Shown: positions 50,844 through 58,859 of the stretch, in pieces | Numbering within the stretch: position 1 is the stretch's first letter | Layout of the letters: every line of letters begins with the position of its first letter | NCBI RefSeq assembly: GCF_025751575.1 | Contig: NZ_JAOWLA010000014.1 | Coordinates: forward strand, 51,079-115,078 | DNA from: Albidovulum sediminicola | GTDB taxonomy: Bacteria; Pseudomonadota; Alphaproteobacteria; Rhodobacterales; Rhodobacteraceae | Reading direction: 5' to 3' | Length of the DNA: 64,000 nucleotides | Translations under genes and position numbers: made by a program | Notes under the pieces: model-generated | What the model was told of the DNA's origin: nothing | The model's database searches: none | What the model saw: the letters and a program-made list of their open reading frames with translations, nothing else

Positions 50844-52139
50844 ATGACATCCAGACTGATCGGAAAGACCCCGAACCGGCGTTCGGTTCTCGGGGGTATG
50901 GCGGCGGGCGCAGGGGCGCTGGCGCTGCCCACCTTCTTCCCCGGCTATACCCATGCGCAAAGCGCAGAGCCCATTCGACTCGGCTTCCAGCTTCACCGCA
51001 CGGGCATCGGCGCCTCCTACGGCCGGTGGTACGAACGGACCGCGACCGCCGCGCTGAACGTCCTGAACGAAGCCGGTGGCATCAACGGCCGCCCGGTCGA
51101 GATCCTGTTCGAGGATGACGGGACCGACCCGGCCCGCGGCGCCGAGGTCTTCGGCAAGCTCGCCACGCAGTCGAACTGCGATCTGGTGTTCGGCGCGCTC
51201 TTTTCCCACGTCGTGATCGGCACCGCACCGCGCGCGGCCGAGATGAAGGTACCCTACTTGGTCTGCTCCGAGGGGCACCACGTCGCCTCTGGCATGCTGA
51301 ACCGCTGGACGCTTCAGCCGGGCATCACCGACGTGAAGAGCCAGGTGCAGGGCATGGCGCCCTTCGTGACCCAGAACCTCGGCAAGAAGGTCACGATGAT
51401 CTTCCCCGACTTCGCCTTCGGCCACGATCACCGCGACTACTTCACCGCCGCCTGCGCCGCGCAGGGTGGGGAGGTCATCGCCCAGATCGCGATCCCGCCG
51501 ACCGAGACCTCCTTCACCCGCTACTTCCCGCAGATCCCGGCGGAGACCGAGGTGATCTACCACGTCATGGTCGGCCCCGCCGTCCTGACCTTCGTGAAGG
51601 AGCTGGGGGAGTTCTACGGCTCGGGCGCGCGCCCGCAGCTTTTCGGCTTCATCGATTCGCTCGAAGCGGTGGACATCGCCTCGCCGGGGCTTGAATTCCT
51701 CGAAGGCTCGCACTTCTGGGAGGCGCATCCGCGCTACAAGCAGGCCGATGCCTCCGAGCATGAGGTGTTCTACCGCAACGCGGTGGGGGTCGATGACAAC
51801 GGCGCCTCGGTCACCGATCCGGCGGACGTGGCGACCTATGCGCATATGTTCTCGGTCTGGGAGACGCTCTTTGTCATCAAGGCGGGCATGGAGGCCGCAG
51901 GCTACCAGGGTCCGGCCGACCGCCAGAAACTGGTCGAGGCGATCGAGGCGATGACGGCGTTCGCGGAAAGCCGCGAACATCCGCAGGGCGACAAGACCTT
52001 CAACGGCAAGACCCACCAGGCATTCGGGCACCAGAATATCTCGCAGGTGCAGGGCGGCAAGCTGATCCGCGTCCACCGGACCAGCCTCGAGGACGGGTAC
52101 TACCCGGACGAGGTCGACTACACCACGCAGTCGTTCTGA
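50844..52139 (+). CDS. HAAT-type ABC transporter solute-binding protein (purine island)
   Basis: A 431-residue periplasmic binding protein of the branched-chain amino acid / amide / urea type. The N-terminus has NRRSVLGGMAAGAGALALPTFFPGYTHAQ, a twin-arginine-like signal with cleavage after about residue 39. The mature protein reads IRLGFQLHRTGIGASYGRWYERTATAALNVLNEAGGINGRPVEILFEDDG, close to the AmiC/UrtA/FmdD layout. ATG 50844 has GGAG eight bases upstream. Two permeases and two ATPases follow, then purine-ring degradation genes, so the ligand is probably a purine, urate, allantoin or a related ureide (inference). Confidence 0.88.
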   Translation: MTSRLIGKTPNRRSVLGGMAAGAGALALPTFFPGYTHAQSAEPIRLGFQLHRTGIGASYGRWYERTATAALNVLNEAGGINGRPVEILFEDDGTDPARGAEVFGKLATQSNCDLVFGALFSHVVIGTAPRAAEMKVPYLVCSEGHHVASGMLNRWTLQPGITDVKSQVQGMAPFVTQNLGKKVTMIFPDFAFGHDHRDYFTAACAAQGGEVIAQIAIPPTETSFTRYFPQIPAETEVIYHVMVGPAVLTFVKELGEFYGSGARPQLFGFIDSLEAVDIASPGLEFLEGSHFWEAHPRYKQADASEHEVFYRNAVGVDDNGASVTDPADVATYAHMFSVWETLFVIKAGMEAAGYQGPADRQKLVEAIEAMTAFAESREHPQGDKTFNGKTHQAFGHQNISQVQGGKLIRVHRTSLEDGYYPDEVDYTTQSF

Positions 52140-52153
52140 TCCCGTACCTACAA

Positions 52154-52178
52154 CGCGGGGGCGGCCGTCGCCCCCGCG
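52154..52178 (+). terminator. Strong hairpin between the binding-protein and permease genes
   Basis: A perfect 10-bp stem CGCGGGGGCG/CGCCCCCGCG with loop GCCGT, 15 bp after the binding-protein stop. There is no T tract. It probably acts as a partial terminator or 3'-end stabiliser, giving more binding protein than permease. Confidence 0.55.
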
Positions 52179-52200
52179 ACCCTGACGCCGAGAGACCTGC

Positions 52201-53082
52201 GTGAGCTTCGGACCTTTCCTGCTTCTGGCCCTGATGGAGGGCATGGTGACCTCGGCGGTGCTGGCACTGGCGGCGGTCGGTCTCAGCCTTGTCTTCGGCA
52301 TCATGCGGGTCGTCAACGTCGCGCATGGGGAATTCTTCATGCTGGGCGCCGTCTCGGCCTGGTTCGTGTCGCAATGGGTGCCGGGGCCGCCCGTGGTGGG
52401 CTTTGCCGCCGCGCTGATCCTCTGCCCGCTCTTCGTGGGCGCCATCGCGGCGCTTGCGGACATGACGGTCCTCAAGCGCCTGAACTATGAGCCGGAGGCG
52501 ACGATCGTCGCCACCATCGGCCTTCTCTATATCCTCCAGCAGGCGGCGCTGTCGCTTTACGGCCCCGATGCGCGCCCGGTGCCCGCGCCCTTCAACCTGC
52601 GCGTCCAACTGCCCTGGTTCGGCTATTCGGGCTACAAGATCGCGGTCGTGGCGGCCTCGGCCGTGGTGCTTCTGGGGGTCTGGCGGCTTCTGGCGAAAAG
52701 CCGCGTGGGCCTCGTGATGCGGGCAACGCAGTACGACCGCGAAACCGCGCGCGCCTTCGGCATCAATGTGGACCGCGTCTATGCCGGCGTCTTCGCGCTG
52801 GGGGGCGGGCTTGCCGCGCTCGCCGCCGTGTTGATCGTGCCGATCCAGCAGGCGCATTACCTGATGGGTACCGATCCGCTGCTCTTGTCCTTCATCGTCG
52901 TCATCATCGGCGGGCTGGGGTCCTTGCGCGGAACGGTGATCGCTGCGCTTCTGATCGGGCTTTCGGACGGCGTCATCTCCACCTTCTTCGCGCCGACGCT
53001 GGCCAAGATCGTGGCGACACTGGCGGTGGCGTTGGTGCTGGTCTTCCGGCCCCAGGGCCTCTTCGGAAGGCGGGCGCTATGA
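52201..53082 (+). CDS. HAAT-type ABC transporter permease (LivH-like)
   Basis: A 293-residue inner-membrane permease with about eight helices. LivH/UrtB landmarks: VFGIMRVVNVAHGEFFMLGA, MRATQYDRETARAFGINVDRVYAGVFALGGGLAALAAVL, and VIIGGLGSLRGTVIAALLIGL. The start is GTG 52201 after GAGAGA. The stop overlaps the LivM-like start by ATGA. Part of the purine-island transporter. Confidence 0.93.
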   Translation: MSFGPFLLLALMEGMVTSAVLALAAVGLSLVFGIMRVVNVAHGEFFMLGAVSAWFVSQWVPGPPVVGFAAALILCPLFVGAIAALADMTVLKRLNYEPEATIVATIGLLYILQQAALSLYGPDARPVPAPFNLRVQLPWFGYSGYKIAVVAASAVVLLGVWRLLAKSRVGLVMRATQYDRETARAFGINVDRVYAGVFALGGGLAALAAVLIVPIQQAHYLMGTDPLLLSFIVVIIGGLGSLRGTVIAALLIGLSDGVISTFFAPTLAKIVATLAVALVLVFRPQGLFGRRAL

Positions 53083-54023
53083 GTGCGGGCGCAAGGATCT
53101 GGGCGCTTCACCTGGCCGCGCTGGCCCTGCTGGCGGCGGGCGGGGTGCTGCTGCCCGCCTATCACCTGACCAACTTCGCCAAGGTCATGGTGCTGGCCAC
53201 CTACGCCATGGGCTACAACATCGCCTTCGGCTACACGGGGCTTCTGAGCCTGGGGCACGCGCTGTTCTTCGGTGCGGGGCTTTACGGTGCCGGGATGCTG
53301 GTTCAGCACGCAGGTGCCGCGGCGGGTCCGGCGGCCATCGCCGGGCTGCTGGCCGGGGGTGCGATGGCGGGGGTGGTCGGCCTGCTGGCGCTGCGCACGC
53401 AGGGCGTGGCCTTCATGATCGTGACGCTGATGTTCGCCCAGGCGGGCTATCTGACGATCCTCTACAACACCGCCTGGACGCGCGGCGACGAAGGCATCGT
53501 CATCGCGCGCGAGGCGCGGGTGCTTCTGGGCTTCGACCTGTCCGCCGACCTGCCGCGCTATTTCGCGGCCTTCGCGCTTTTCGCCGCCGGGCTGGTGCTG
53601 AAGCTTTGGCTCGTCCGGTCGCCCAGCGGACGGGTGATGATCGCGCTGCGCGAGAACGAGGAGCGCAGCCGGATGCTGGGCTACGACCCCTATGCGCGCA
53701 AGCTTGCCGCGCTGGTGATCTCGGGCCTTTATGCCGGGGCGGCGGGGGCGGCCTACGGGCTGCTCTTCGGCTATGTGGGCGCGAGCCTCGCCTCGACCCA
53801 GTACTCGATCCTGCCGCTTCTGTGGGTCCTGCTGGGCGGGGCGGGCACGGTCCTGGGGCCCTTCGTCGGTGCGCTCCTCATGTTCTACCTGATCGACTAT
53901 TCCAGTGCCGTTACCACGGCGAGCCTTCTGGTCGTCGGCGTGGCGCTGGTGCTTCTGGTCCTGTTCGCGCCAAAGGGCATCTTGGGCACGCTCAGGGAAA
54001 GGTGGCTGAAATGGCTGCCGTGA
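53079..54023 (+). CDS. HAAT-type ABC transporter permease (LivM-like)
   Basis: A 314-residue permease with eight or more helices. LivM markers: VLATYAMGYNIAFGYTGLLSLGHALFFGAGLYGAG, ALRENEERSRMLGYDPYARKLAALVISGLYAGAAGA, LLWVLLGGAGTVLGPFVGALL, and FAPKGILGTLRERW. It starts by ATGA overlap and runs 13 bp into the following ATPase gene. Confidence 0.93.
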   Translation: MSAGARIWALHLAALALLAAGGVLLPAYHLTNFAKVMVLATYAMGYNIAFGYTGLLSLGHALFFGAGLYGAGMLVQHAGAAAGPAAIAGLLAGGAMAGVVGLLALRTQGVAFMIVTLMFAQAGYLTILYNTAWTRGDEGIVIAREARVLLGFDLSADLPRYFAAFALFAAGLVLKLWLVRSPSGRVMIALRENEERSRMLGYDPYARKLAALVISGLYAGAAGAAYGLLFGYVGASLASTQYSILPLLWVLLGGAGTVLGPFVGALLMFYLIDYSSAVTTASLLVVGVALVLLVLFAPKGILGTLRERWLKWLP

Positions 54024-54718
54024 CGCTGCTGGAGGCGCGCGGCCTGACCCGCCATTTCGGCGGCCTCAAGGCCGTGGACGGGGTCGACTTCACCCTGGCG
54101 GAGGGGGAGATCCACGCCCTGATCGGCCCGAACGGCGCGGGCAAGACGACCTTTGTCAGCCTTCTGTGCGGCCGCATCCCGGTGCAATCGGGCTCGATCC
54201 GCTTCGATGGGGCCGACATCACCCGGATGCCCGCCCACCGCCGGGTCCGGCGTGGCATCGCCTACACTTTCCAGATCACGCAGGTTTTCGCCAACCTCAC
54301 GGTCTTTGACAACGTGGCGCTGGCCGTGCAGCGCCGCGGCGGCCACCTGGCGGAGGAGACGCAGGCCGCCCTGTCCCGCGTCGGTCTTGCCGAGCGCGCG
54401 GGCCAGATCGCCGGGACGCTGAGCTACGGCCACCAGCGGGTGCTGGAGATCGCCATGGGCCTGGCGCTGCAACCACGGCTCCTGATCCTCGATGAGCCCA
54501 CGCAGGGCCTCGCCAATGCCGAGATCGAGACCTTCAAGGACCTCGTGCGCCAGATCGTGCCCGAGACCACCGTGCTGCTGATCGAACATAACATGGACGT
54601 GGTCATGGACCTGGCCCAGCGGATCACCGTCCTGAACTTCGGCGAGGTCCTCGCGACCGGCACGCCCGAGGCGATCCGGGCCAACCCGGCGGTGCAGGCC
54701 GCCTACCTGGGGGGCTGA
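54011..54718 (+). CDS. HAAT-type ABC transporter ATPase (LivG-like)
   Basis: A 235-residue ATPase. Walker A GPNGAGKTT, Walker B LLILDEP and the following TQGLANAEI; the signature loop reads LSYGHQRVLEIAMGL, the LivG/UrtD variant of LSGGQ. The start is ATG 54011 inside the end of livM; the in-frame GTG at 54020, forming a GTGA overlap with the livM stop, is a good alternative. The livF-like gene follows with no gap. Confidence 0.93.
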   Translation: MAAVTLLEARGLTRHFGGLKAVDGVDFTLAEGEIHALIGPNGAGKTTFVSLLCGRIPVQSGSIRFDGADITRMPAHRRVRRGIAYTFQITQVFANLTVFDNVALAVQRRGGHLAEETQAALSRVGLAERAGQIAGTLSYGHQRVLEIAMGLALQPRLLILDEPTQGLANAEIETFKDLVRQIVPETTVLLIEHNMDVVMDLAQRITVLNFGEVLATGTPEAIRANPAVQAAYLGG

Positions 54719-55414
54719 ATGCTGACGCTGACGGGCATCGATGCGGGTTACGGCGCGGTCCAGGTCCTGCGCGGCCTGACGCTCGAGGCGCGCTCGGGCG
54801 AGGTGCTTTGCGTCATGGGGCGCAACGGCGCGGGCAAGTCCACCATGCTCAAGACCATCATGGGGCTGGTTCCGGCCTCGGCGGGGTCGATCGTCCTCGA
54901 CGGGGTGGATATCGGCCACCTTCCCGCGCATGAGGTGCCCCGCCACGGCATCGGCTACGTGCCGCAGGGCCGCCGCCTGTTCGCGGAGCTGACGGTCGCG
55001 GAGAATATCGAGATCGGCCTGATGACCCGGCAGCGCGGCCACCGCACGCGGGAAGAGGTGCTGAGCCTGTTCCCGCGCCTGCGCGAACGTCTGCGCCAGG
55101 CCGCCGGAACCCTGTCGGGGGGCGAACAGCAGATGCTGGCCATCGCCCGCGCGCTTTGCCTGGAGCCGAAGGTGCTGCTTCTGGACGAGCCGACCGAGGG
55201 GCTGCAACCCTCGATGATCGCGCTCATCCGCGACACGGTGGTGGCGCTAAAGGCCACCGGCGTCGCCACGATCCTGGTGGAACAGCGCGTCGATGCGGTC
55301 CTCTCGGTCGCGGATCGCGTGGCCTTCATGACCGGCGGCACCGTGGCCGAAACGGTCGATGCCGCGGGCCTGACGCCCGCCGCGCCGCAGTTCGCCACCT
55401 ATGTCGGCGTGTGA
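54719..55414 (+). CDS. HAAT-type ABC transporter ATPase (LivF-like)
   Basis: A 231-residue ATPase. Walker A GRNGAGKST, the LivF stretch IGYVPQGRRLFAELTVAENIEIGL, signature LSGGEQQMLAIARAL and Walker B LLLDEPTEGLQPS. It starts at the base after the LivG-like stop. It ends at the base before the stop codon of the convergent hiuH gene, so the transporter operon and hiuH abut exactly. Confidence 0.93.
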   Translation: MLTLTGIDAGYGAVQVLRGLTLEARSGEVLCVMGRNGAGKSTMLKTIMGLVPASAGSIVLDGVDIGHLPAHEVPRHGIGYVPQGRRLFAELTVAENIEIGLMTRQRGHRTREEVLSLFPRLRERLRQAAGTLSGGEQQMLAIARALCLEPKVLLLDEPTEGLQPSMIALIRDTVVALKATGVATILVEQRVDAVLSVADRVAFMTGGTVAETVDAAGLTPAAPQFATYVGV

Positions 55415-55774
55415 TCAGCTGCCGCGGTAGGTCGAATAGCCGAAGGGCGAGAGTAGAAGCGGCACATGATAATGCGCCGCCGCGTCCGAGATGCCGAAGC
55501 GGATCGGGATCACGTCGAGGAAACGCGGCGCCTCCGGCGGCGCACCCGTCGCATCCAGATAGGCGCCCGTATGGAACACCAGCTCATATGCTCCTGTGGC
55601 GAAATCGCCCTTGGGCAGGATCGGCCCGTCCGTCCGGCCGTCGCTGTTGGTGCGCATCCGTGCCAAGGGCTGGCGCGCACCGCCCTCAAGCCGGAACAAC
55701 TCGATCTCAAGCCCCGCGGCAGGCACGCCCCGTGCGGTGTCCAGAACATGCGTCGTCAGATAGCCCTCGGACAT
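55415..55774 (-). CDS. hiuH: 5-hydroxyisourate hydrolase
   Basis: A 119-residue transthyretin-like enzyme that opens 5-hydroxyisourate, the product of urate oxidation, to OHCU. Signature features: [22 protein letters not shown] near the N-terminus, and the C-terminal [19 protein letters not shown] with the diagnostic YRGS end. The active-site His and Arg residues are in place. ATG 55774 (SEGYLTTHV) gives the normal length; a longer open frame upstream is AT-rich and unlikely to be coding. It is divergent from the PuuE-UraD gene across about 150 bp. Confidence 0.95.
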   Translation of the reverse strand: MSEGYLTTHVLDTARGVPAAGLEIELFRLEGGARQPLARMRTNSDGRTDGPILPKGDFATGAYELVFHTGAYLDATGAPPEAPRFLDVIPIRFGISDAAAHYHVPLLLSPFGYSTYRGS

Positions 55775-55928
55775 GATCCGCCCTCCTTGATCCTCGCGCG
55801 CATCATGCGACGGGTGCTTGCGGAATGCGACCTCCTGTAAAGCCGAAAAGACTTTCTGGATTTTTTTGATAATATTCATGTCGCAGCGCGCGTATGCCTG
55901 AACCGACCTTTCAAGCCGGAGCCGATCG
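55775..55928. promoter_or_regulatory. Divergent promoter region hiuH / puuE-uraD
   Basis: A 154-bp spacer with an AT-rich core near 55855-55880 (a T-tract then GATAATATTCAT), where promoters for both directions probably lie. I could not pick out a convincing operator shared with the palindrome at 50765. Confidence 0.4.
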
Positions 55929-57344
55929 ATGAACCGTTATCCCCGTGACATGTCCGGCCATGGCCCCGACGCCCCGGACGCGCAATGGCCGGGCGGCGCC
56001 AAGGTGGCGGTCAGCCTGGTCCTGAACTACGAGGAAGGCGGCGAGAACTGCGTCCTGCACGGCGATGCCGGGTCCGAGGCATTCCTGTCCGACATCGCCG
56101 GCGCCCAGCCCTGGCCGGGCCAGCGGCACTGGAACATGGAATCGATCTACGAATACGGCGCCCGCGCCGGATTCTGGCGTCTGCACCGCCTGTTCACGGA
56201 AATGGCGATCCCAGTCACCATCTACGGCGTCGCCACCGCGCTGGCGCGCTCGCCCGAACAGGTCGCCGCGATGAAGGCGGCAGGCTGGGAAATCGCCAGT
56301 CACGGGCTGAAATGGGTCGAACACCGCGACATGCCCGAGGAGGAGGAGCGCCGCCAGATCGCCGAGGCGATCCGCCTGCACACCGAGGTCGTGGGCAGCC
56401 GTCCGACCGGCTGGTACACCGGGCGCTGCTCGCTCAACACCGTGCGGCTGACGGCGGAACAGGGGCTCGACTGGATCTCCGACACCTATGACGACGACCT
56501 GCCCTACTGGATCGAGGCCGGGGACCGCGACCAGCTTGTCATTCCCTACACGCTCGAAGCCAACGACATGCGTTTTGCCACCGCGCCGGGCTACATCACG
56601 GGCGAGCAGTTCTATCAGTATCTGAAGGATGCCTTCGACGAGCTTTACCGCGAAGGCCAGGCGGGCCGCGCCAAGATGATGAGCGTCGGGCTGCACTGCC
56701 GCCTGATCGGCCGACCCGGCAAGATCGCGGGTCTGCGCCGGTTCCTTGACTACGCCCGCGGGCACGAGGGCGTCTGGTTCCCGCGCCGCCTCGACATAGC
56801 CCGGCATTGGGCGGCCACCCACCCGCCCCGCCGCTTCGACCGCCCGAGCCGCATGGACAAGGCCACCTTCGTCGCCCGCTTTGGCGGCATCTTCGAACAT
56901 TCCCCCTGGATCGCCGAACGCGCCTGGGAGCTGGAGCTGGGCCCCGCCCATGACAGTGCCACGGGGCTTCACAACGCGCTTGCCCGCATCTTCCGCTCCG
57001 CTACCCGGGACGAACGCCTGGGCGTCCTGGCCGCGCATCCCGACCTTGCGGGCAAGCTGGCGCAGGCGCGGCGGCTGACGGCGGAATCGACGCAGGAACA
57101 ATCCAGCGCCGGGCTTGACGCGCTGACGGACGCCGAACGCGCGGCCTTCACCGAGTTGAACGAAACCTACGTCGCCCGCCACGGCTTCCCCTTCATCATC
57201 GCGGTGCGCGACAACACCAAGGCCTCGATCCTCGACGCCTTCCATCGCCGCATCGCCAACGACACCGAAACCGAGTTTGCCGAGGCCTGCGCCCAAGTCG
57301 AACGCATCGCCGAGATCCGCCTGAAGGACGTTCTGCCCCGATGA
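55929..57344 (+). CDS. Fused allantoinase PuuE / OHCU decarboxylase UraD
   Basis: A 471-residue bifunctional protein. Residues 1-305 are a metal-independent allantoinase of the polysaccharide-deacetylase type (PuuE): [81 protein letters not shown]. Residues 315-471 are OHCU decarboxylase (UraD): [72 protein letters not shown]. It thus carries out two consecutive steps, OHCU to (S)-allantoin to allantoate. The fusion recurs in proteobacteria. The stop overlaps the next start by ATGA. Confidence 0.95.
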   Translation: MNRYPRDMSGHGPDAPDAQWPGGAKVAVSLVLNYEEGGENCVLHGDAGSEAFLSDIAGAQPWPGQRHWNMESIYEYGARAGFWRLHRLFTEMAIPVTIYGVATALARSPEQVAAMKAAGWEIASHGLKWVEHRDMPEEEERRQIAEAIRLHTEVVGSRPTGWYTGRCSLNTVRLTAEQGLDWISDTYDDDLPYWIEAGDRDQLVIPYTLEANDMRFATAPGYITGEQFYQYLKDAFDELYREGQAGRAKMMSVGLHCRLIGRPGKIAGLRRFLDYARGHEGVWFPRRLDIARHWAATHPPRRFDRPSRMDKATFVARFGGIFEHSPWIAERAWELELGPAHDSATGLHNALARIFRSATRDERLGVLAAHPDLAGKLAQARRLTAESTQEQSSAGLDALTDAERAAFTELNETYVARHGFPFIIAVRDNTKASILDAFHRRIANDTETEFAEACAQVERIAEIRLKDVLPR

Positions 57345-58180
57345 CCGCCCCCTATTTCGCTCCGACCGGCGGCTTGCCGCCGCAGACCGCCCTGATGACC
57401 GGACGCGCCATCTTTACCGAGGCCTATTGCGTCATCCCCAAGGGCTGCTTTTCCGACATCGTGACCAGCTATCTTCCGGGCTGGAGCGAGACGCGGATGT
57501 GGCTCATCGCCCGCCCGATGACGGGATTCTCGGAGACCTTCAGCCAGTATGTGATGGAGGTCGCCCCCGGCGGCGGCTCCGACGCGCCCGACAACGAACC
57601 GGGCGCGCAGTCGGTAATCTTCGTGACCAAGGGCACAGCCACGCTGTCCCTGGATGGTCAGGATCATGTGCTCGACGACGGCGGCTACGCCTACATCCCG
57701 CCAGGCCGCGCCTGGCGGCTCTGGAACCGCTCCGGCGCGCCGGTGCATTTCCACTGGGTCCGCAAGCTTTACGAACCGGCCGAAGGCATCGCGACGCCCG
57801 ACCCGATCGTGAGCTCCGACCGCACCGTAACCCCCATCGCGATGCCCGATACCGATGGCCGCTGGGCGACGACCCGTTTCGCCGATCCGTCCGACCTGCG
57901 CCATGACATGCACGTCAACATCGTGACCTTCCAGCCCGGCGGCCTGATCCCGTTCGAGGAAACCCATGTGATGGAACACGGGCTCTATGTTCTGGAAGGC
58001 AAGGCTGTCTATAAACTCAACCGCGACTGGGTCGAGATCGAGGCCGGCGACTTCATGTGGCTCAGGGCCTATTGCCCTCAGGCCTGCTACGCCGCAGGCC
58101 CTGGCCCCTTCCGCTACCTGCTCTACAAAGACGTGAACCGCCACGCGAAACTGCGCGGCCCGGGGGGCTTCGGACGATGA
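57341..58180 (+). CDS. allE: (S)-ureidoglycine aminohydrolase
   Basis: A 279-residue bicupin (YlbA/UGHY family) that converts (S)-ureidoglycine to (S)-ureidoglycolate and ammonia, using Mn2+. The second cupin holds the metal site: FEETHVMEHGLYVLEGKAVYKL (E, H, H) with a later Gln/His in WLRAYCPQACYA. The first cupin is FVTKGTATLSLDGQDHVLDDGGYAYIPPG. The ATGA overlap with puuE-uraD shows co-translation. Its substrate must come from allantoate via an amidohydrolase (AllC), which is not in the window. Confidence 0.93.
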   Translation: MTAPYFAPTGGLPPQTALMTGRAIFTEAYCVIPKGCFSDIVTSYLPGWSETRMWLIARPMTGFSETFSQYVMEVAPGGGSDAPDNEPGAQSVIFVTKGTATLSLDGQDHVLDDGGYAYIPPGRAWRLWNRSGAPVHFHWVRKLYEPAEGIATPDPIVSSDRTVTPIAMPDTDGRWATTRFADPSDLRHDMHVNIVTFQPGGLIPFEETHVMEHGLYVLEGKAVYKLNRDWVEIEAGDFMWLRAYCPQACYAAGPGPFRYLLYKDVNRHAKLRGPGGFGR

Positions 58181-58197
58181 TCTCCCGTGTCTCTCCG

Positions 58198-58244
58198 CTT
58201 CTTCTTTTCGCAAATATCCCGGGGGTCCGGGGGCAGAGCCCCCG
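58198..58244 (-). repeat. Intergenic stem-loop repeat between allE and allA (inverted)
   Basis: Minus-strand orientation: stem CCGGGGGC/GCCCCCGG region, then ACCCCCGGGATATTTGCG and AAAAGAAGAAGC. It lies antisense to the flanking plus-strand genes, unlike most copies. Confidence 0.65.
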
Positions 58245-58265
58245 GCCCAGCGGTCCGGCCCGGCC

Positions 58266-58748
58266 ATGACCCGGACGATCCGCGCCGAACCGCTGACCGC
58301 GCCAGCCTTCGCCCCTTTCGGCGAGGTGCTTGAGGCCAGCGGCGACTTCCGCTTGATCAACGAGGGGCTCTGCCGGCGCCACCACGATCGCGCGATGCTC
58401 GACTTCGGAACCGGCCGAGCGGGGATCTCGATCTTCGACGCCGCGCCACGCGCGCTTCCATACGACTTCGACCTGGTCGAACGTCACCCGGACGGTTCGC
58501 AGGCCTTCGTGCCGATGACGGCCCATCCGTTCCTCGTCATCGTCGCCCCCGACGAGGGCGGGATCCCCGGGCAACCGCGGGCCTTCCTGACGGCGCCGGG
58601 GCAGGGGGCCAACCTGCACCGTGGCACCTGGCACGGCGTCCTGACCCCGCTTTCGGCGCCAGGTCTTTTCGCCGTCGTCGACCGCATCGGTGAGGGTCCC
58701 AACCTGGAGGAATACCGGTATCCCGCAACCTGGCGGGTCACCGGCTGA
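58266..58748 (+). CDS. allA: Ureidoglycolate lyase
   Basis: A 160-residue enzyme splitting (S)-ureidoglycolate into glyoxylate and urea, the last step of this purine route. It begins TRTIRAEPLTAPAFAPFGEVLEASG; further markers are PMTAHPFLVIVAPDE, FLTAPGQGANLHRGTWHGVLTPL and FAVVDRIGEGPNLEE. Length is standard. It lies 85 bp after allE, separated by the repeat element, and just before the NCS2 permease. The glyoxylate produced links to the glycolate/glyoxylate metabolism encoded elsewhere in the window. Confidence 0.94.
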   Translation: MTRTIRAEPLTAPAFAPFGEVLEASGDFRLINEGLCRRHHDRAMLDFGTGRAGISIFDAAPRALPYDFDLVERHPDGSQAFVPMTAHPFLVIVAPDEGGIPGQPRAFLTAPGQGANLHRGTWHGVLTPLSAPGLFAVVDRIGEGPNLEEYRYPATWRVTG

Positions 58749-58859
58749 GCGCCGTCCCGCCCGGGGAGGAAAACAGGGCGGGGCAGCGCGCTAACCGGAG
58801 CGCATCATCGGGGCGATGCGAAGACGGCGCGAATAACATCCGCCCCACGGAGGACAATG

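Noticed and set aside
55775..55879. N-terminal extension of hiuH by 35 codons
   Set aside because: The added segment is Lys/Ile-rich from AT-rich promoter DNA, lacks homology, and would make the protein longer than the family norm.
58749..58859. Possible purine riboswitch before the NCS2 permease
   Set aside because: A CCCGCCC/GGGCGGG hairpin is present, but none of the conserved purine-riboswitch junction or loop bases can be found.
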